Translations under genes and position numbers: made by a program
The notes under the pieces: model-generated
The model's input: only the letters and a program-made list of their open reading frames with translations
Told to the model about the DNA's origin: nothing
Database searches by the model: none
Source of the DNA: Nocardioides luteus
GTDB taxonomy: Bacteria > Actinomycetota > Actinomycetes > Propionibacteriales > Nocardioidaceae
Direction: 5' to 3'
Assembly: GCF_014648595.1 (NCBI RefSeq)
Contig: NZ_BMRK01000021.1
Coordinates: 1-64,000 of the forward strand
Length of the DNA stretch: 64,000 nucleotides
Shown: in pieces, positions 1 through 9,301 of the stretch
Position numbering within the stretch: the first letter of the stretch is position 1
Layout of the letters: every line of letters begins with the position of its first letter

Positions 1-305
1 GCGAGATGCTGCTGAGCTCGGAGGAGCCCGTGGTGCGGCAGTTCCTCAACGCCCAGACCATCGGCCCGATCGGCATGTCCGAGGAGAAGGACGCCGATGA
101 GCTGGCCGCCGAGAAGGACATGGGTCTGCCGCCGCTGCCGCCGATCCCGATGCAGCTGGAGCCTTCCAACGGCATCCCGCGCAAGTACCAGCGTCCGCCG
201 GGAGCCTGGTGCCGCGAGAACGGTGTCACGCCGCCGCCGGGATCCTTCCAGGCCGACCCCATGCAGCTCGTCACGAAGGCCGACCCCACCGAGGCGCCTC
301 GCTGA
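1..305 (+). CDS. Mce transporter ATP-binding protein (MceG/Mkl-type), C-terminal part
   Basis: This is the last ~100 residues of a gene that begins outside the window; the reading frame is open from the first bases. No Walker motifs remain. The visible part has a helical segment (SSEEPVVRQFLNAQTIGPIG), an acidic stretch and a Pro-rich tail. Such a tail is typical of actinobacterial MceG/Mkl ATPases that energise Mce lipid importers. The stop codon overlaps the ATG of the first YrbE permease (TGATG), so it is the first visible gene of the mce operon. The assignment rests on context plus tail similarity; the catalytic domain is not visible. Confidence 0.75.
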   Translation, partial: EMLLSSEEPVVRQFLNAQTIGPIGMSEEKDADELAAEKDMGLPPLPPIPMQLEPSNGIPRKYQRPPGAWCRENGVTPPPGSFQADPMQLVTKADPTEAPR

Positions 306-1090
306 TGTCATCTCTGACCGCTGCCAGGGTCCTGAAGCCGATCGGGACCGCTGGCTCGCTCTTCGCGTTCGGACTGGACGTGGGCCGGGCCGTGTTCCGG
401 CGCCCGTTCCAGTTCCGAGAGTTCATCCAGCAGGCGTGGTTCATCGCGTCTGTGACGATCGTGCCGACCGCACTGGTCGCGATCCCCTTCGGCGCGGTCA
501 TCGCGCTGCAGGTGGGTGGGCTCGTCGTCCAGTTCGGTGCGCAGTCCTTCGTCGGATCGGCCGCGGTGCTCGCGGTCGTCCAGCAGGCTGCCCCGATCGC
601 GACCGCGCTGCTGGTCGCGGGCGCGGGTGGGTCGGCGATCGCCGCCGACCTCGGCGCCCGGAAGATCCGTGAAGAGCTCGACGCGATGATGGTCCTGGGC
701 ATCGACCCGATCCAGCGTCTGGTGGTCCCGCGCGTGCTGGCCGCGATGATGATCGCGGTCTTCCTCAACGGCCTCGTCTCGATCGTCGGCGTGATGGGCG
801 GTTACGTCTTCAACGTCATCATCCAGGGCGGCACCCCGGGCGCCTACCTGGCCAGCTTCACCGCGCTCGCGCAGATGGCCGACCTGTGGCAGGGCCTGGC
901 CAAGGCCCTGATCTTCGGTCTGATCGCGGCGATCGTGGCTGCTTACAAGGGCATGAACGCGGGCGGCGGCCCGAAGGGCGTCGGCGACGCCGTCAACGAG
1001 TCCGTCGTCATCACGTTCCTGCTGCTGTTCATCGTCAACTTCGTGATGTCTGCGATCTTCCTGCAGATCATCCCGAGCAAGACCGGTTAG
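305..1090 (+). CDS. yrbEA: YrbE/MlaE-family permease A of the Mce lipid transporter
   Basis: 261 residues. It is an integral membrane permease of the MlaE/YrbE fold that pairs with a second YrbE and the ATPase to form the inner-membrane core of an Mce lipid importer. About five hydrophobic helices are visible. The conserved signature around residues 120-150 (KIREELDAMMVLGIDPI) contains the EELDAM motif of the family coupling helix. The ATG at 305 overlaps the upstream stop codon. An in-frame ATG at 209 also exists but lies inside the ATPase gene and would add a non-hydrophobic Arg-rich extension, so it is rejected. Confidence 0.9.
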   Translation: MSSLTAARVLKPIGTAGSLFAFGLDVGRAVFRRPFQFREFIQQAWFIASVTIVPTALVAIPFGAVIALQVGGLVVQFGAQSFVGSAAVLAVVQQAAPIATALLVAGAGGSAIAADLGARKIREELDAMMVLGIDPIQRLVVPRVLAAMMIAVFLNGLVSIVGVMGGYVFNVIIQGGTPGAYLASFTALAQMADLWQGLAKALIFGLIAAIVAAYKGMNAGGGPKGVGDAVNESVVITFLLLFIVNFVMSAIFLQIIPSKTG

Positions 1091-1102
1091 GAGGCGAGAC
1101 GG

Positions 1103-1930
1103 ATGGCGAACATCAAGGCGATCTACGAGAAGCCTGCCAAGAGCCTCGACCACCTCGGCGACGAGCTCGGGTTCTACCTGCGCGCGCTCGCATGGTCCCC
1201 GCGCACGCTGGGGCGCTACAAGAAGGAGATCCTCCGGATCCTCGCCGAGGTCACCCTCGGCTCCGGCGCGCTGGCCGTCATCGGCGGCACCGTCGGCGTG
1301 ATCCTGGCGATGACCTTCTTCACCGGCGCCCAGGTCGGCCTCTCCGGCTACACCGCTCTCGACCAGCTCGGCACCTCGGCCTTCTCCGGCTTCGTGTCGG
1401 CCTACTTCAACACCCGGGAGATCGCGCCGCTGGTCGCGGGCATCGCGCTCGCCGCCACGGTCGGCTGCGGTTTCACGGCCCAGCTCGGTGCGATGCGGAT
1501 CTCGGAGGAGGTCGACGCGCTCGAGGTGATGGCGATCCCGTCGCTGCCGTTCCTGGTCACCACCCGGATCATCGGCGGCCTGATCGCGATCGTGCCGCTC
1601 TACGTGGTCGGCCTGCTCTCCTCCTATGTCGCCACCCGGTTCACGGTGACCCTTTTCTACGGGCAGAGCGCCGGCACGTACGACCACTACTTCAACACCT
1701 TCCTGCCGCCCGGCGACGTGCTGTGGTCCTTCGGCAAGGTGCTGATCTTCTCGGTGGTGGTGATCCTGATCCACTGCTACCACGGCTACAACGCCTCCGG
1801 CGGTCCTGCCGGCGTCGGTGTCGCGGTCGGCAAGGCGGTGCGCACCAGCATCGTCGCGGTCTCCGTGCTCGACCTGATGCTCTCGATGGCGATCTGGGGC
1901 AGCACGACGACGGTGAGGTTGGCAGGATGA
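1103..1930 (+). CDS. yrbEB: YrbE/MlaE-family permease B of the Mce lipid transporter
   Basis: 275 residues, the second permease subunit. A strong Shine-Dalgarno AGGAGG at 1089-1094 stands 8 bases before the ATG. It has the same fold as the preceding gene, with the family signature MRISEEVDALEVMAI near residues 130-145 and several membrane helices. The N-terminus has a longer cytoplasmic helix (IYEKPAKSLDHLGDELGFYL), as usual for the B paralogue. The stop codon overlaps the start of mceA by four bases (ATGA), indicating translational coupling. Confidence 0.92.
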   Translation: MANIKAIYEKPAKSLDHLGDELGFYLRALAWSPRTLGRYKKEILRILAEVTLGSGALAVIGGTVGVILAMTFFTGAQVGLSGYTALDQLGTSAFSGFVSAYFNTREIAPLVAGIALAATVGCGFTAQLGAMRISEEVDALEVMAIPSLPFLVTTRIIGGLIAIVPLYVVGLLSSYVATRFTVTLFYGQSAGTYDHYFNTFLPPGDVLWSFGKVLIFSVVVILIHCYHGYNASGGPAGVGVAVGKAVRTSIVAVSVLDLMLSMAIWGSTTTVRLAG

Positions 1931-3288
1931 CGCAGACACTCACCCGCGACGGGTCCGCGCACAGCGTGCCCGCTCCCCGCAAGCGCAGCGCGGCCGCGCT
2001 CGCCTGGGGCCGCCAGAAGGGGAAGGTCCTCGGGATCGTCTTCCTCGCGCTGGTCCTGTCCGCGCTCGTCCTGACCTGGGCGCAGTTCACCCACAAGTTC
2101 GCGCGCTACGAGGAGATCACCCTCAAGGCCGACCGCATCGGCCTGCAGCTCCCCGAGCGCGCCGACGTGAAGGTCCGCGGCCTGCTCGTCGGCGAGGTCA
2201 TCGACATGAAGCCGACCTCCGACGGCGCCGAGCTGACGCTGGGACTCTTCCCCGACCAGATCAGCAAGGTCCACCCCGACGTGACCGGCGCGATCCTTCC
2301 GAAGACCCTCTTCGGCCAGAAGTACGTCTCGCTGGTGCCGCCCGACTCCGAGTTCAGCGAGCCGATCCAGGCCGGCGCCGTCATCGAGAAGACCGAGATG
2401 GCCACCGAGGTCCAGGAAGTGCTCCGCGACCTCTACCCGCTGCTGCGTACGATCCAGCCGGCCGACCTCAACAACACGCTGAACGCTCTGGCCACCGCGC
2501 TCGAGGGCCGCGGCGACAAGCTAGGTGAGTCGCTGGACACGCTCGACTCCTACCTGAAGCGGCTCAACCCCGAGATCCCGGCGCTGATCGAGGACCTCGA
2601 GCTGGCCACGAAGGTCTCCGGCACCTACCAGGCCGTGCTGCCGGAGATCGGTCAGATCCTGCGCAACTCGATCGTCACCGCGACCACGCTCGAGGATCGC
2701 GAGGTGCAGCTGCAGAAGCTGCTGACCGACGTCACCGCGTTCTCCAACACGGCCGACGATTTCCTGGCCGACAACGAGGACACCCTGATCCAGGTCGGCG
2801 AGGTCGGTCGCCCGGTCACCCAGGCCCTGGCGCGCTACGCCCCGATGGTGCCGTGCCTCATCGGCGGTATGGACACGCTGACCGACGAGTTCACCGAGGT
2901 GTTCCGCAACTACACCGTCCACATCACCTTGGAGACGCTGCCCCACCAGTCGCGTCCCTACTCCACGAAGGACAAGCCGATCTACGGCGAGGACAGCGGC
3001 CCCGAGTGCGGCGAGCTGCCCAACGCGTCCTGGAACCAGAAGAAGCCCTTCGCGCCGTTCCCCAACAAGAACGACGGCGTCGACGAGCCCACCGGAAAGG
3101 GCGTCATGCGCTCCGCCACCGGGACCACCGGATACTCCGCGCTGTCCTACGTCGGCACCTCGGCAGAGACCGACGTCATCAACGAGCTGTTCGCCCCGGG
3201 CATGGGCATGAGCGCCGACGAGGTCCCCGACCTCGGCGCGCTGATGCTCGGTCCGGCCGCCCGTGGAGCGGAGGTGAGCTACCAGTGA
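1927..3288 (+). CDS. mceA: MCE family protein, first substrate-binding subunit (MceA)
   Basis: 453 residues. MCE proteins form periplasm-spanning hexamers that shuttle lipids or sterols to the YrbE core. The chain starts with a basic cytoplasmic segment, then one transmembrane anchor (residues ~36-56, VLGIVFLALVLSALVLTW). The MCE/MlaD domain follows (about 60-140; ADVKVRGLLVGEVIDM and ILPKTLFGQKYVSLV), then a long helical region. The Cys-containing C-terminal domain of MceA proteins ends the chain. The ATG at 1927 overlaps the yrbEB stop. Confidence 0.93.
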   Translation: MTQTLTRDGSAHSVPAPRKRSAAALAWGRQKGKVLGIVFLALVLSALVLTWAQFTHKFARYEEITLKADRIGLQLPERADVKVRGLLVGEVIDMKPTSDGAELTLGLFPDQISKVHPDVTGAILPKTLFGQKYVSLVPPDSEFSEPIQAGAVIEKTEMATEVQEVLRDLYPLLRTIQPADLNNTLNALATALEGRGDKLGESLDTLDSYLKRLNPEIPALIEDLELATKVSGTYQAVLPEIGQILRNSIVTATTLEDREVQLQKLLTDVTAFSNTADDFLADNEDTLIQVGEVGRPVTQALARYAPMVPCLIGGMDTLTDEFTEVFRNYTVHITLETLPHQSRPYSTKDKPIYGEDSGPECGELPNASWNQKKPFAPFPNKNDGVDEPTGKGVMRSATGTTGYSALSYVGTSAETDVINELFAPGMGMSADEVPDLGALMLGPAARGAEVSYQ

Positions 3289-4337
3289 GCGCCACGAAGC
3301 TCTTCGACGCCAAGACCTTCCAGGACTTCTGGAAGCTGATCGTCTTCATCATCGTCACGACGCTGGCCACCGGTCTGCTCGCGATCACGATCGGCAACGT
3401 CACCTTCGGCCAGACCGATGAATACAAGGCCGTCTTCACCGACGTCACCGGCGTGAACAAGGGCGACGACGTACGCATCTCCGGCGTCAAGGTCGGCTCG
3501 GTCAAGGGCGTCGAGGTCGCCGACGATGCGCGCAGCGCGGTGGTCACCTTCACCGTCGACAGCGCGCAGCAGATCGCGACCACCACCGAGGCCACGATCA
3601 AGTACCGCAACCTGATCGGCCAGCGCTACCTCGCGCTGACCAACCAGCTGGTCGGCGACGCGTCGGCGCTGCAGGAGGGCCAGACCATCCCGGTCGGCCA
3701 GACCCACCCGGCGCTGGACCTGACGGTGCTCTTCAACGGCTTCAAGCCGCTCTTCCAGGCACTGTCGCCCAACGACGTCAACACCCTCTCCTACGAGATC
3801 GTCCAGGTCTTCCAGGGCGAGGGCGGCACGCTGGAGAGCCTGCTCTCCCACACGGCCTCGCTGACCTCGACGCTGGCCGAGAAGGACCAGATCATCAACG
3901 CCCTGATCGACAACCTCACCGAGGTGCTCGAGCACGTGGGTGATCGTGAGAAGGAGCTGTCCAGCCTGATCGTGACCTTCCGCGACTTCGTGGGTGGCCT
4001 CAACAAGGACCGCGAGGCGATCCTCGGCTCCCTCGACCAGATCTCGGCCCTCTCCGTGGAGACCGCCGACCTGGTCCACGAGGCGAAGGACCCGCTCCTC
4101 GAGGACCTGCGCCAGGCGCGCCGGTTCTCCGACGAGATCGCCAAGGACAAGCGCCAGCTCAACGACGCTCTCGAGATCCAGCCGATCAAGCTCGACAAGA
4201 TCGGTGCCACCGCGAGCTACGGCGGCTGGTTCAACTTCTACCTCTGCGGCCTGCGTGGCACCATCCGCGACCCGCAGGGCAAGGACCTCGACATCCCGAT
4301 CTACAAGCCCGGTCAAGCGAGGTGCAACCTCGGATGA
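3285..4337 (+). CDS. mceB: MCE family protein (MceB)
   Basis: 350 residues, second MCE subunit. The GTG at 3285 overlaps the mceA stop (GTGA) and is the only start that gives a plausible N-terminus: a short basic segment, an anchor helix (LIVFIIVTTLATGLLAITIG) and the MCE domain (GDDVRISGVKVGSVKGVEV, then IKYRNLIGQRYLALT). The rest is helix-rich and predicted to form the tunnel-like barrel seen for Mce complexes. The C-terminus has two cysteines (LCGLRGTI and ARCNLG). Confidence 0.93.
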   Translation: MSATKLFDAKTFQDFWKLIVFIIVTTLATGLLAITIGNVTFGQTDEYKAVFTDVTGVNKGDDVRISGVKVGSVKGVEVADDARSAVVTFTVDSAQQIATTTEATIKYRNLIGQRYLALTNQLVGDASALQEGQTIPVGQTHPALDLTVLFNGFKPLFQALSPNDVNTLSYEIVQVFQGEGGTLESLLSHTASLTSTLAEKDQIINALIDNLTEVLEHVGDREKELSSLIVTFRDFVGGLNKDREAILGSLDQISALSVETADLVHEAKDPLLEDLRQARRFSDEIAKDKRQLNDALEIQPIKLDKIGATASYGGWFNFYLCGLRGTIRDPQGKDLDIPIYKPGQARCNLG

Positions 4338-5311
4338 TCCCGTTCCGCGAACGCAACCCCGTCAAGATCGGCGCCGTCTCGATCGCCGTCCTCGCGATGC
4401 TCGTCGTCATGGCGTTCAAGGCCGACAGCCTGCCGCTGATCGGCGGCGGCACCACCTACTACGCCAACTTCTCCGAGGCCGGTGGCCTGAAGGCAGGGGA
4501 CGAGGTCCGGGTGGCCGGTGTCCGCGTCGGCAAGGTCGACTCCATCGAGCTCGACGGCAACAAGGTCAAGGTCGCCTTCAAGATCCGCGAGAAGGTCAGG
4601 TTCGGTGAGACCTCCGCTGCCGGCGTACGCGTCAAGACGCTGCTCGGTGACATGTTCCTCGAGCTGCAGCCTGGGGGCGAGGGTCAGATGAAGGCGGGCG
4701 CCACCATCCCGGTGGACCGCACCGAGTCGCCCTACGACGTGGTCGAGGCCTTCGAGGGGCTGGCCGACACCTCCGCCAACATCGACAAGGACCAGCTCGC
4801 CGCGGCGCTCACCACCCTCGCCGACCTGACCCGCTCGACCCCGGAGGAGTTCCAGGCCGCCCTCACCGGCGTCTCCGACCTCTCGCGCAACCTGGCCGCC
4901 AAGGACGAGCGCATCGAGTCGCTGCTCACCCAGCTCGACCGGGTGACCAAGGTGCTCGACGAGCGCGACGACGACCTGATCACGTTGATGAACAACGCCA
5001 ACCAGCTCTTCGCCGCGCTGGTCGAGCGGCGCGAGGCCGTCCACAACCTGCTCGTCTCGACCCAGCAGCTCTCGAAGGAGCTGTCCAAGCTGGTCGACGA
5101 CAGCCGGGCCGACCTCAAGCCGGCGCTCGAGAGCCTCGACGTGATCCTGGACGTGTTCACGAAGAACGAAGAGAACCTGGAGAAGTCGCTGAAGCTGATG
5201 GCGCCGTTCTACAAGGTCTTCAACAACACCCTGGGCAACGGCCCGTGGTGGGACACCTACATCCAGAACATGCCTCCCGTCCCGGCTCTCACCGGGGGGA
5301 AGACCCCATGA
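4334..5311 (+). CDS. mceC: MCE family protein (MceC)
   Basis: 325 residues. The ATG at 4334 overlaps the mceB stop (ATGA) and is preferred over an ATG 12 bases upstream. It has an N-terminal anchor (VKIGAVSIAVLAMLVVMAF), an MCE domain (GDEVRVAGVRVGKVDSIEL and VKTLLGDMFLELQPGG) and a long helical segment with many charged residues. It is shorter than the other subunits and ends with a Pro-rich stretch (PVPALTGGKTP). The stop overlaps the start of a tiny coupled reading frame at 5308 rather than mceD directly. Confidence 0.92.
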   Translation: MIPFRERNPVKIGAVSIAVLAMLVVMAFKADSLPLIGGGTTYYANFSEAGGLKAGDEVRVAGVRVGKVDSIELDGNKVKVAFKIREKVRFGETSAAGVRVKTLLGDMFLELQPGGEGQMKAGATIPVDRTESPYDVVEAFEGLADTSANIDKDQLAAALTTLADLTRSTPEEFQAALTGVSDLSRNLAAKDERIESLLTQLDRVTKVLDERDDDLITLMNNANQLFAALVERREAVHNLLVSTQQLSKELSKLVDDSRADLKPALESLDVILDVFTKNEENLEKSLKLMAPFYKVFNNTLGNGPWWDTYIQNMPPVPALTGGKTP

Positions 5312-5394
5312 ACGAGCGACAGCGAGTGAACATGAAGCCCTTCACGCCGCCGCGGCCGTACTCTGGCGCCTGCGCTACGGGGGTGGCGGCATGA
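5308..5394 (+). CDS. Possible 28-residue coupling peptide between mceC and mceD
   Basis: A 28-codon frame begins with an ATG overlapping the mceC stop (ATGA) and ends in a TGA overlapping the mceD start (ATGA). All other neighbours in the operon are joined by the same 4-base overlap, so this frame fills the only large gap (79 bases). The peptide starts MNERQRVNMKPF and has no recognisable domain. Its first part is encoded by GAACGAGCGACAGCGAGTGA, which resembles a short repeat seen near 46280, so the frame could be a repeat insertion that happened to keep coupling. Coding status is uncertain. Confidence 0.35.
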   Translation: MNERQRVNMKPFTPPRPYSGACATGVAA

Positions 5395-6530
5395 ACAAGA
5401 TCATCGTCCCGATCATCATCGGCGCGCTCGTCCTCGGCATCGGTGCCTGGGCGCTGGTCCGCGACACCGGCGAGAAGACGCTGGTGGCGCATTTCCCGCG
5501 CACGGTCTCCGTCTACGAGGGCAGCGACCTGCGCGTGCTCGGCGTCGCCGTCGGCAAGGTGACCGCGGTGGAGCCGAACGGCACCGACGTCAAGGTCACC
5601 CTGGAATACAAGGGCGACGTCGACCTGCCCGCGAACGCCAAGGCCGTGATCATCTCCCCGTCGATCGTCGGCGACCGCTACGTCCAGGTCACCCCGGCCT
5701 ACGACGGCGGCAAGAAGCTGGCCGACGGTGCGGTGCTCGGCACTGACAAGACCTCCGTCCCGGTCGAGCTCGACCAGATCTACTCCAGCGTCGACGACCT
5801 GGTGGTCGCGATCGGCCCCGACGGTGCCAACAAGAACGGCGCGCTCACCGACCTGCTCCAGCAGACCGCGAAGAACCTCGGTGGCCAGGGCGAGAAGATC
5901 AACTCGACCATCGGTGACCTCGGCAAGCTCACCAAGACGCTCGACAACCGCGACGAGCAGTTCTTCAACTCGGCCGAGCAGCTCGAGGGCTTTATCGGCA
6001 CGCTGGCCGATAACGACCAGACCGTACGCGACTTCGCCCAGGCTCTCTCCGAGGTCTCCTCGATGCTCGAGGGTGAGCGTGAGGAGCTGGCCGCGTCGAT
6101 GAAGAACCTCTCCGTCGCGCTGACCAAGGTGACCCAGTTCGTCCGTGACAACAAGGCGATCCTGCGCGAGGACATCCAGGGGCTCAACCGGATCGGCAAG
6201 GTGCTGGTGCGCCAGCGCAAGGCGCTGGACGAGAGCCTGCGCACCGCGCCGCTGGCGCTCAACAACCTGGGCCTCGCCTACAACCCCGAGACCGGCACGC
6301 TCGACACCAACGCCAACATCACGATGGTGCTCGACGAGATCCTGCAGAACCCGGCCTCGTTCCTGTGCAGTCTCGTGGACCAGGCGACCAACGGCAGCAG
6401 CGCGAAGCTCTGCTCGCAGATCCGGCAGCTGCCGGGCCTGAACCGCTCGGCCGCGATCGGCCTCGGCACCGGCTCGTCCTACGGCGTGCCCTACGACATG
6501 TCGCTCGGCGGCCTGGTGGAGGTGAAATGA
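5391..6530 (+). CDS. mceD: MCE family protein (MceD)
   Basis: 379 residues. It starts at the ATG at 5391; no in-frame upstream start exists. It has an anchor helix right at the N-terminus (IIVPIIIGALVLGIGAWAL), the MCE domain (GSDLRVLGVAVGKVTAVEP; ISPSIVGDRYVQVTP) and a long helical region. A C-terminal region carries cysteines (FLCSLVDQ, AKLCSQIRQLPGL). The stop overlaps the start of the lipoprotein subunit gene. Confidence 0.93.
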   Translation: MNKIIVPIIIGALVLGIGAWALVRDTGEKTLVAHFPRTVSVYEGSDLRVLGVAVGKVTAVEPNGTDVKVTLEYKGDVDLPANAKAVIISPSIVGDRYVQVTPAYDGGKKLADGAVLGTDKTSVPVELDQIYSSVDDLVVAIGPDGANKNGALTDLLQQTAKNLGGQGEKINSTIGDLGKLTKTLDNRDEQFFNSAEQLEGFIGTLADNDQTVRDFAQALSEVSSMLEGEREELAASMKNLSVALTKVTQFVRDNKAILREDIQGLNRIGKVLVRQRKALDESLRTAPLALNNLGLAYNPETGTLDTNANITMVLDEILQNPASFLCSLVDQATNGSSAKLCSQIRQLPGLNRSAAIGLGTGSSYGVPYDMSLGGLVEVK

Positions 6531-7999
6531 TGCGTACCACCATGAAGCGCGCCCTCCAGGCGCTCGTCGGGGTCATCGTCGGCGCCATGGTGCTGACCGG
6601 CTGCGGCACCTTCTCCGTCTACGACCTCCCGCTCCCCGGCGGTGTGGACGCCGGAGACGACGCGATCGCGGTGAAGGCGCAGTTCCAGGACGTACTCGAC
6701 CTGGTGCCGCAGTCGACGGTGAAGCTCGAGGACATCGACGTCGGCAAGATCGAGAAGGTCTGGCTCGACGACGGCGTCGCTACCGTCCAGATGCTGCTGA
6801 AGAAGGACGTCGACCTGCCCAGCAACGCGCGGGCGTCGATCCAGCAGACCTCGCTGCTCGGTGAGAAGTACGTCGCGCTGGAGCGACCGGAGAAGCCGGA
6901 GTCGACCAAGCTCACCGACGGCTCCACCATCCCGCTGTCGCAGACCGGCCGCAACCCGGAGATCGAAGAGGTCTTCAGCGCGCTGAGCCTGTTGCTCAAC
7001 GGTGGTGGCGTCGCGCAGCTGAAGACGATCTCGACCGAGCTCAACAAGGCCCTCGCCGGCCGTGAGGACTCGGCTCGCTCGGTGCTCCACCAGGTGGAGG
7101 AACTGGCGCGCGAGCTGGACCAGAACAAGCAGAAGATCGTCGCGGCGATCGAGGCGCTCGACGAGCTGGCCAAGGCCACCAACCGGCAGATGGGCTCCAT
7201 CGACGCCGCGCTCGACGAGCTGCCCTCGGCGATCTCCAGCATCGACAAGCAGCGTGCCGACCTCGTCAAGATGCTCGAGGCGCTCGAGAAGCTGGGGGAC
7301 ACCGGCGTACGCGTCATCCGGGCGTCCAAGGACAACACCATCGGGATCGTCAAGGACCTCCAGCCGATCCTGACCAACCTGGCCGACGCGGGCGACAACT
7401 TCGTCCGGGCGTTCAACACGGTCCTCACCTACCCGTTCGTCGACCAGGCGGTCGGTGGCTCGCCCCAGGCGGCGCGCAACCTGCACATGGGTGACTTCGT
7501 CAACCTCGATGTCACCGTCGACCTCAACCTCGACACGCTGCTGCAGAACGCGCCGCGGCTCGGGAGCGCGGTGTGCTGGACCAAGGACGAGATCAACCGG
7601 AAGATCCAGCGCTTCCCTGACCAGAAGACGGCGCTCGACTGGCTCGACAACCTCACCAACGTCTGCAAGAAGGGCGGTCTGGCGAGCGCGATCGACACCT
7701 GCCAGGAGGCTCTGACCGGCCAGGCGAGGCCGCCCGCAGAGTGTGTGACCGGCATCCTGGAGGCCGTCGGCAAGACGCTTGAGGGTCTGGTGACGCTCGG
7801 CACGTCCGACAACAAGGGCAGCACCGCCGAGGAGGGATCCGGCTGCGTACTGCTGCTCTTCTGTCGCGCCGGTGCATCACCCGGGACACATGCGGTGACC
7901 TATGAGGAGCTCAGCAAGGAGCTCGACCCGGGTCTGACCTCGTTGATGATCCCCGCGCTCAGCACCTCCGGAAACACCCGTCAGGAGGGCGGCTCATGA
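6527..7999 (+). CDS. mceE: MCE family lipoprotein (MceE)
   Basis: 490 residues. This is the lipoprotein member usual at the E position of actinobacterial mce operons. The signal peptide ends in a lipobox MVLTGC, with the acylated Cys at residue 26. It is followed by an MCE domain (SSARASIQQTSLLGEKYVAL-like region around residues 100-125), a long helical segment, and a C-terminal region with several Cys residues. The start at 6527 overlaps the mceD stop; an adjacent ATG at 6530 is an alternative one codon later. The stop overlaps mceF by four bases. Confidence 0.92.
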   Translation: MMRTTMKRALQALVGVIVGAMVLTGCGTFSVYDLPLPGGVDAGDDAIAVKAQFQDVLDLVPQSTVKLEDIDVGKIEKVWLDDGVATVQMLLKKDVDLPSNARASIQQTSLLGEKYVALERPEKPESTKLTDGSTIPLSQTGRNPEIEEVFSALSLLLNGGGVAQLKTISTELNKALAGREDSARSVLHQVEELARELDQNKQKIVAAIEALDELAKATNRQMGSIDAALDELPSAISSIDKQRADLVKMLEALEKLGDTGVRVIRASKDNTIGIVKDLQPILTNLADAGDNFVRAFNTVLTYPFVDQAVGGSPQAARNLHMGDFVNLDVTVDLNLDTLLQNAPRLGSAVCWTKDEINRKIQRFPDQKTALDWLDNLTNVCKKGGLASAIDTCQEALTGQARPPAECVTGILEAVGKTLEGLVTLGTSDNKGSTAEEGSGCVLLLFCRAGASPGTHAVTYEELSKELDPGLTSLMIPALSTSGNTRQEGGS

Positions 8000-9267
8000 T
8001 CACCCGTCGCACCAAGTTGCAGCTGATGGTCTTCCTGCTGATCACCCTCGTCGGGGTCAGCTTCGTCGGCGCGCGCTACGCCCGGCTGGGGTCGCTGTTC
8101 GTCAAGGACCACTACGTCGTGACGGCCCACTTCGCCCAGTCCGGCGGCATCTACGAGGACGCCGAGGTCGACTACCGCGGCGTCAAGATCGGCCAGGTCG
8201 GCGAGCTCGTGCTCAACCGCAGCGGCGTCGACGTCACCCTGAAGATCGACAAGGGCTGGAAGGGCAAGATCCCGGCCGACAGCCTCGCCGTGGTCGGCAA
8301 CCGCTCCGCCGTCGGTGAGCAGTACGTCGAGCTGCAGCCGCAGTCGAAGGGCGGCCCCTACCTCGAGGACGGCTCGGAGATCGCCCGCGCGGCGACGACG
8401 ACGCCGCTGCCGACCGAGAAGCTGCTCGAGGACATCACCACCACGGTGAACTCGGTCGACCAGAAGGCGCTCACCACGACCGTCGACGAGCTCGGCAAGA
8501 GCTTCGCCGGCACCGGTCAGGACCTGCAGACGATCATCGACACCGGCACCGCCTTCGTGGAGACCGCCGACCAGAACTTCGGGCTCACCACGCAGCTGAT
8601 CCGGGACAGCAACACCGTGCTCCAGGGCCAGCTCGACAGCAGCTCGGCGATCAAGTCGTTCGCCACCGACCTGGAGCTGTTCACCGGCACCCTCGCCGGC
8701 TCCAACAAGGACCTGATCAGGCTGATCCAGAGCGGCTCCGCCGGCGCGACCGAGCTGCGCCAGTTCCTGGAGCAGAACGACGTCGAGATCAGCGAGCTCC
8801 TCAACGAGGTGCTCGTGACCGGCAAGGTCGTCCGCAAGAACCTGCCCGGGGTCAAGCACCTGCTCTCGATCTTCCCGATCGTCGTCGAGGGCAGCTTCGC
8901 CGTCGTCGACGTCGGCCACCCGGGCCTGGCTCAGGCCCACTTCGGTCTGGCGCTGACCAGTCAGACGCCGTGCAAGAAGGGCTACGAGAGCACCAAGAAG
9001 CGGAGTCCGCTCGACCTGGACAGCCGTCCGTTCAACACCGAGGTCAACTGCACCGAGGACCCGAGCAAGTCGAACGCGCGCGGCTCCAGCCAGCTGCCGC
9101 GCGCCGCCGCCGGCGGGGCCGACTCGATCGCCAGCTTCGACCCGAAGACCGGTGAGCTCACCTGGAACCAGGGCGAGGCCACCACGGGGACCTCCACCGC
9201 GGCTCCCTCCTCCTACGGCGACGACGCCTGGAAGTGGCTCTACCTGCAGCCGATGGAGTCGGAGTAA
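7996..9267 (+). CDS. mceF: MCE family protein (MceF)
   Basis: 423 residues, last of the six MCE subunits. It has an N-terminal anchor (LQLMVFLLITLVGVSFVGA), an MCE domain (DAEVDYRGVKIGQVGELVL; VVGNRSAVGEQYVELQP) and a helical region. The tail (residues ~370-423) is Pro/Ser/Thr-rich and ends in YGDDAWKWLYLQPMESE. That same tail motif is repeated in another frame just downstream (9347-9400). The start overlaps the mceE stop (ATGA). Confidence 0.93.
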   Translation: MITRRTKLQLMVFLLITLVGVSFVGARYARLGSLFVKDHYVVTAHFAQSGGIYEDAEVDYRGVKIGQVGELVLNRSGVDVTLKIDKGWKGKIPADSLAVVGNRSAVGEQYVELQPQSKGGPYLEDGSEIARAATTTPLPTEKLLEDITTTVNSVDQKALTTTVDELGKSFAGTGQDLQTIIDTGTAFVETADQNFGLTTQLIRDSNTVLQGQLDSSSAIKSFATDLELFTGTLAGSNKDLIRLIQSGSAGATELRQFLEQNDVEISELLNEVLVTGKVVRKNLPGVKHLLSIFPIVVEGSFAVVDVGHPGLAQAHFGLALTSQTPCKKGYESTKKRSPLDLDSRPFNTEVNCTEDPSKSNARGSSQLPRAAAGGADSIASFDPKTGELTWNQGEATTGTSTAAPSSYGDDAWKWLYLQPMESE

Positions 9268-9301
9268 CCGGACCGACCTGACCACAGACGCCTGGCCCGG
9301 G

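Noticed and set aside
308-1939. Very long open frames opposite the mce and rpo genes (also 11503-14838 and 14842-18771 on the minus strand)
   Set aside because: They mirror codon-position GC bias of the real genes, have no start context and encode Arg/Asp/Gly-biased peptides.
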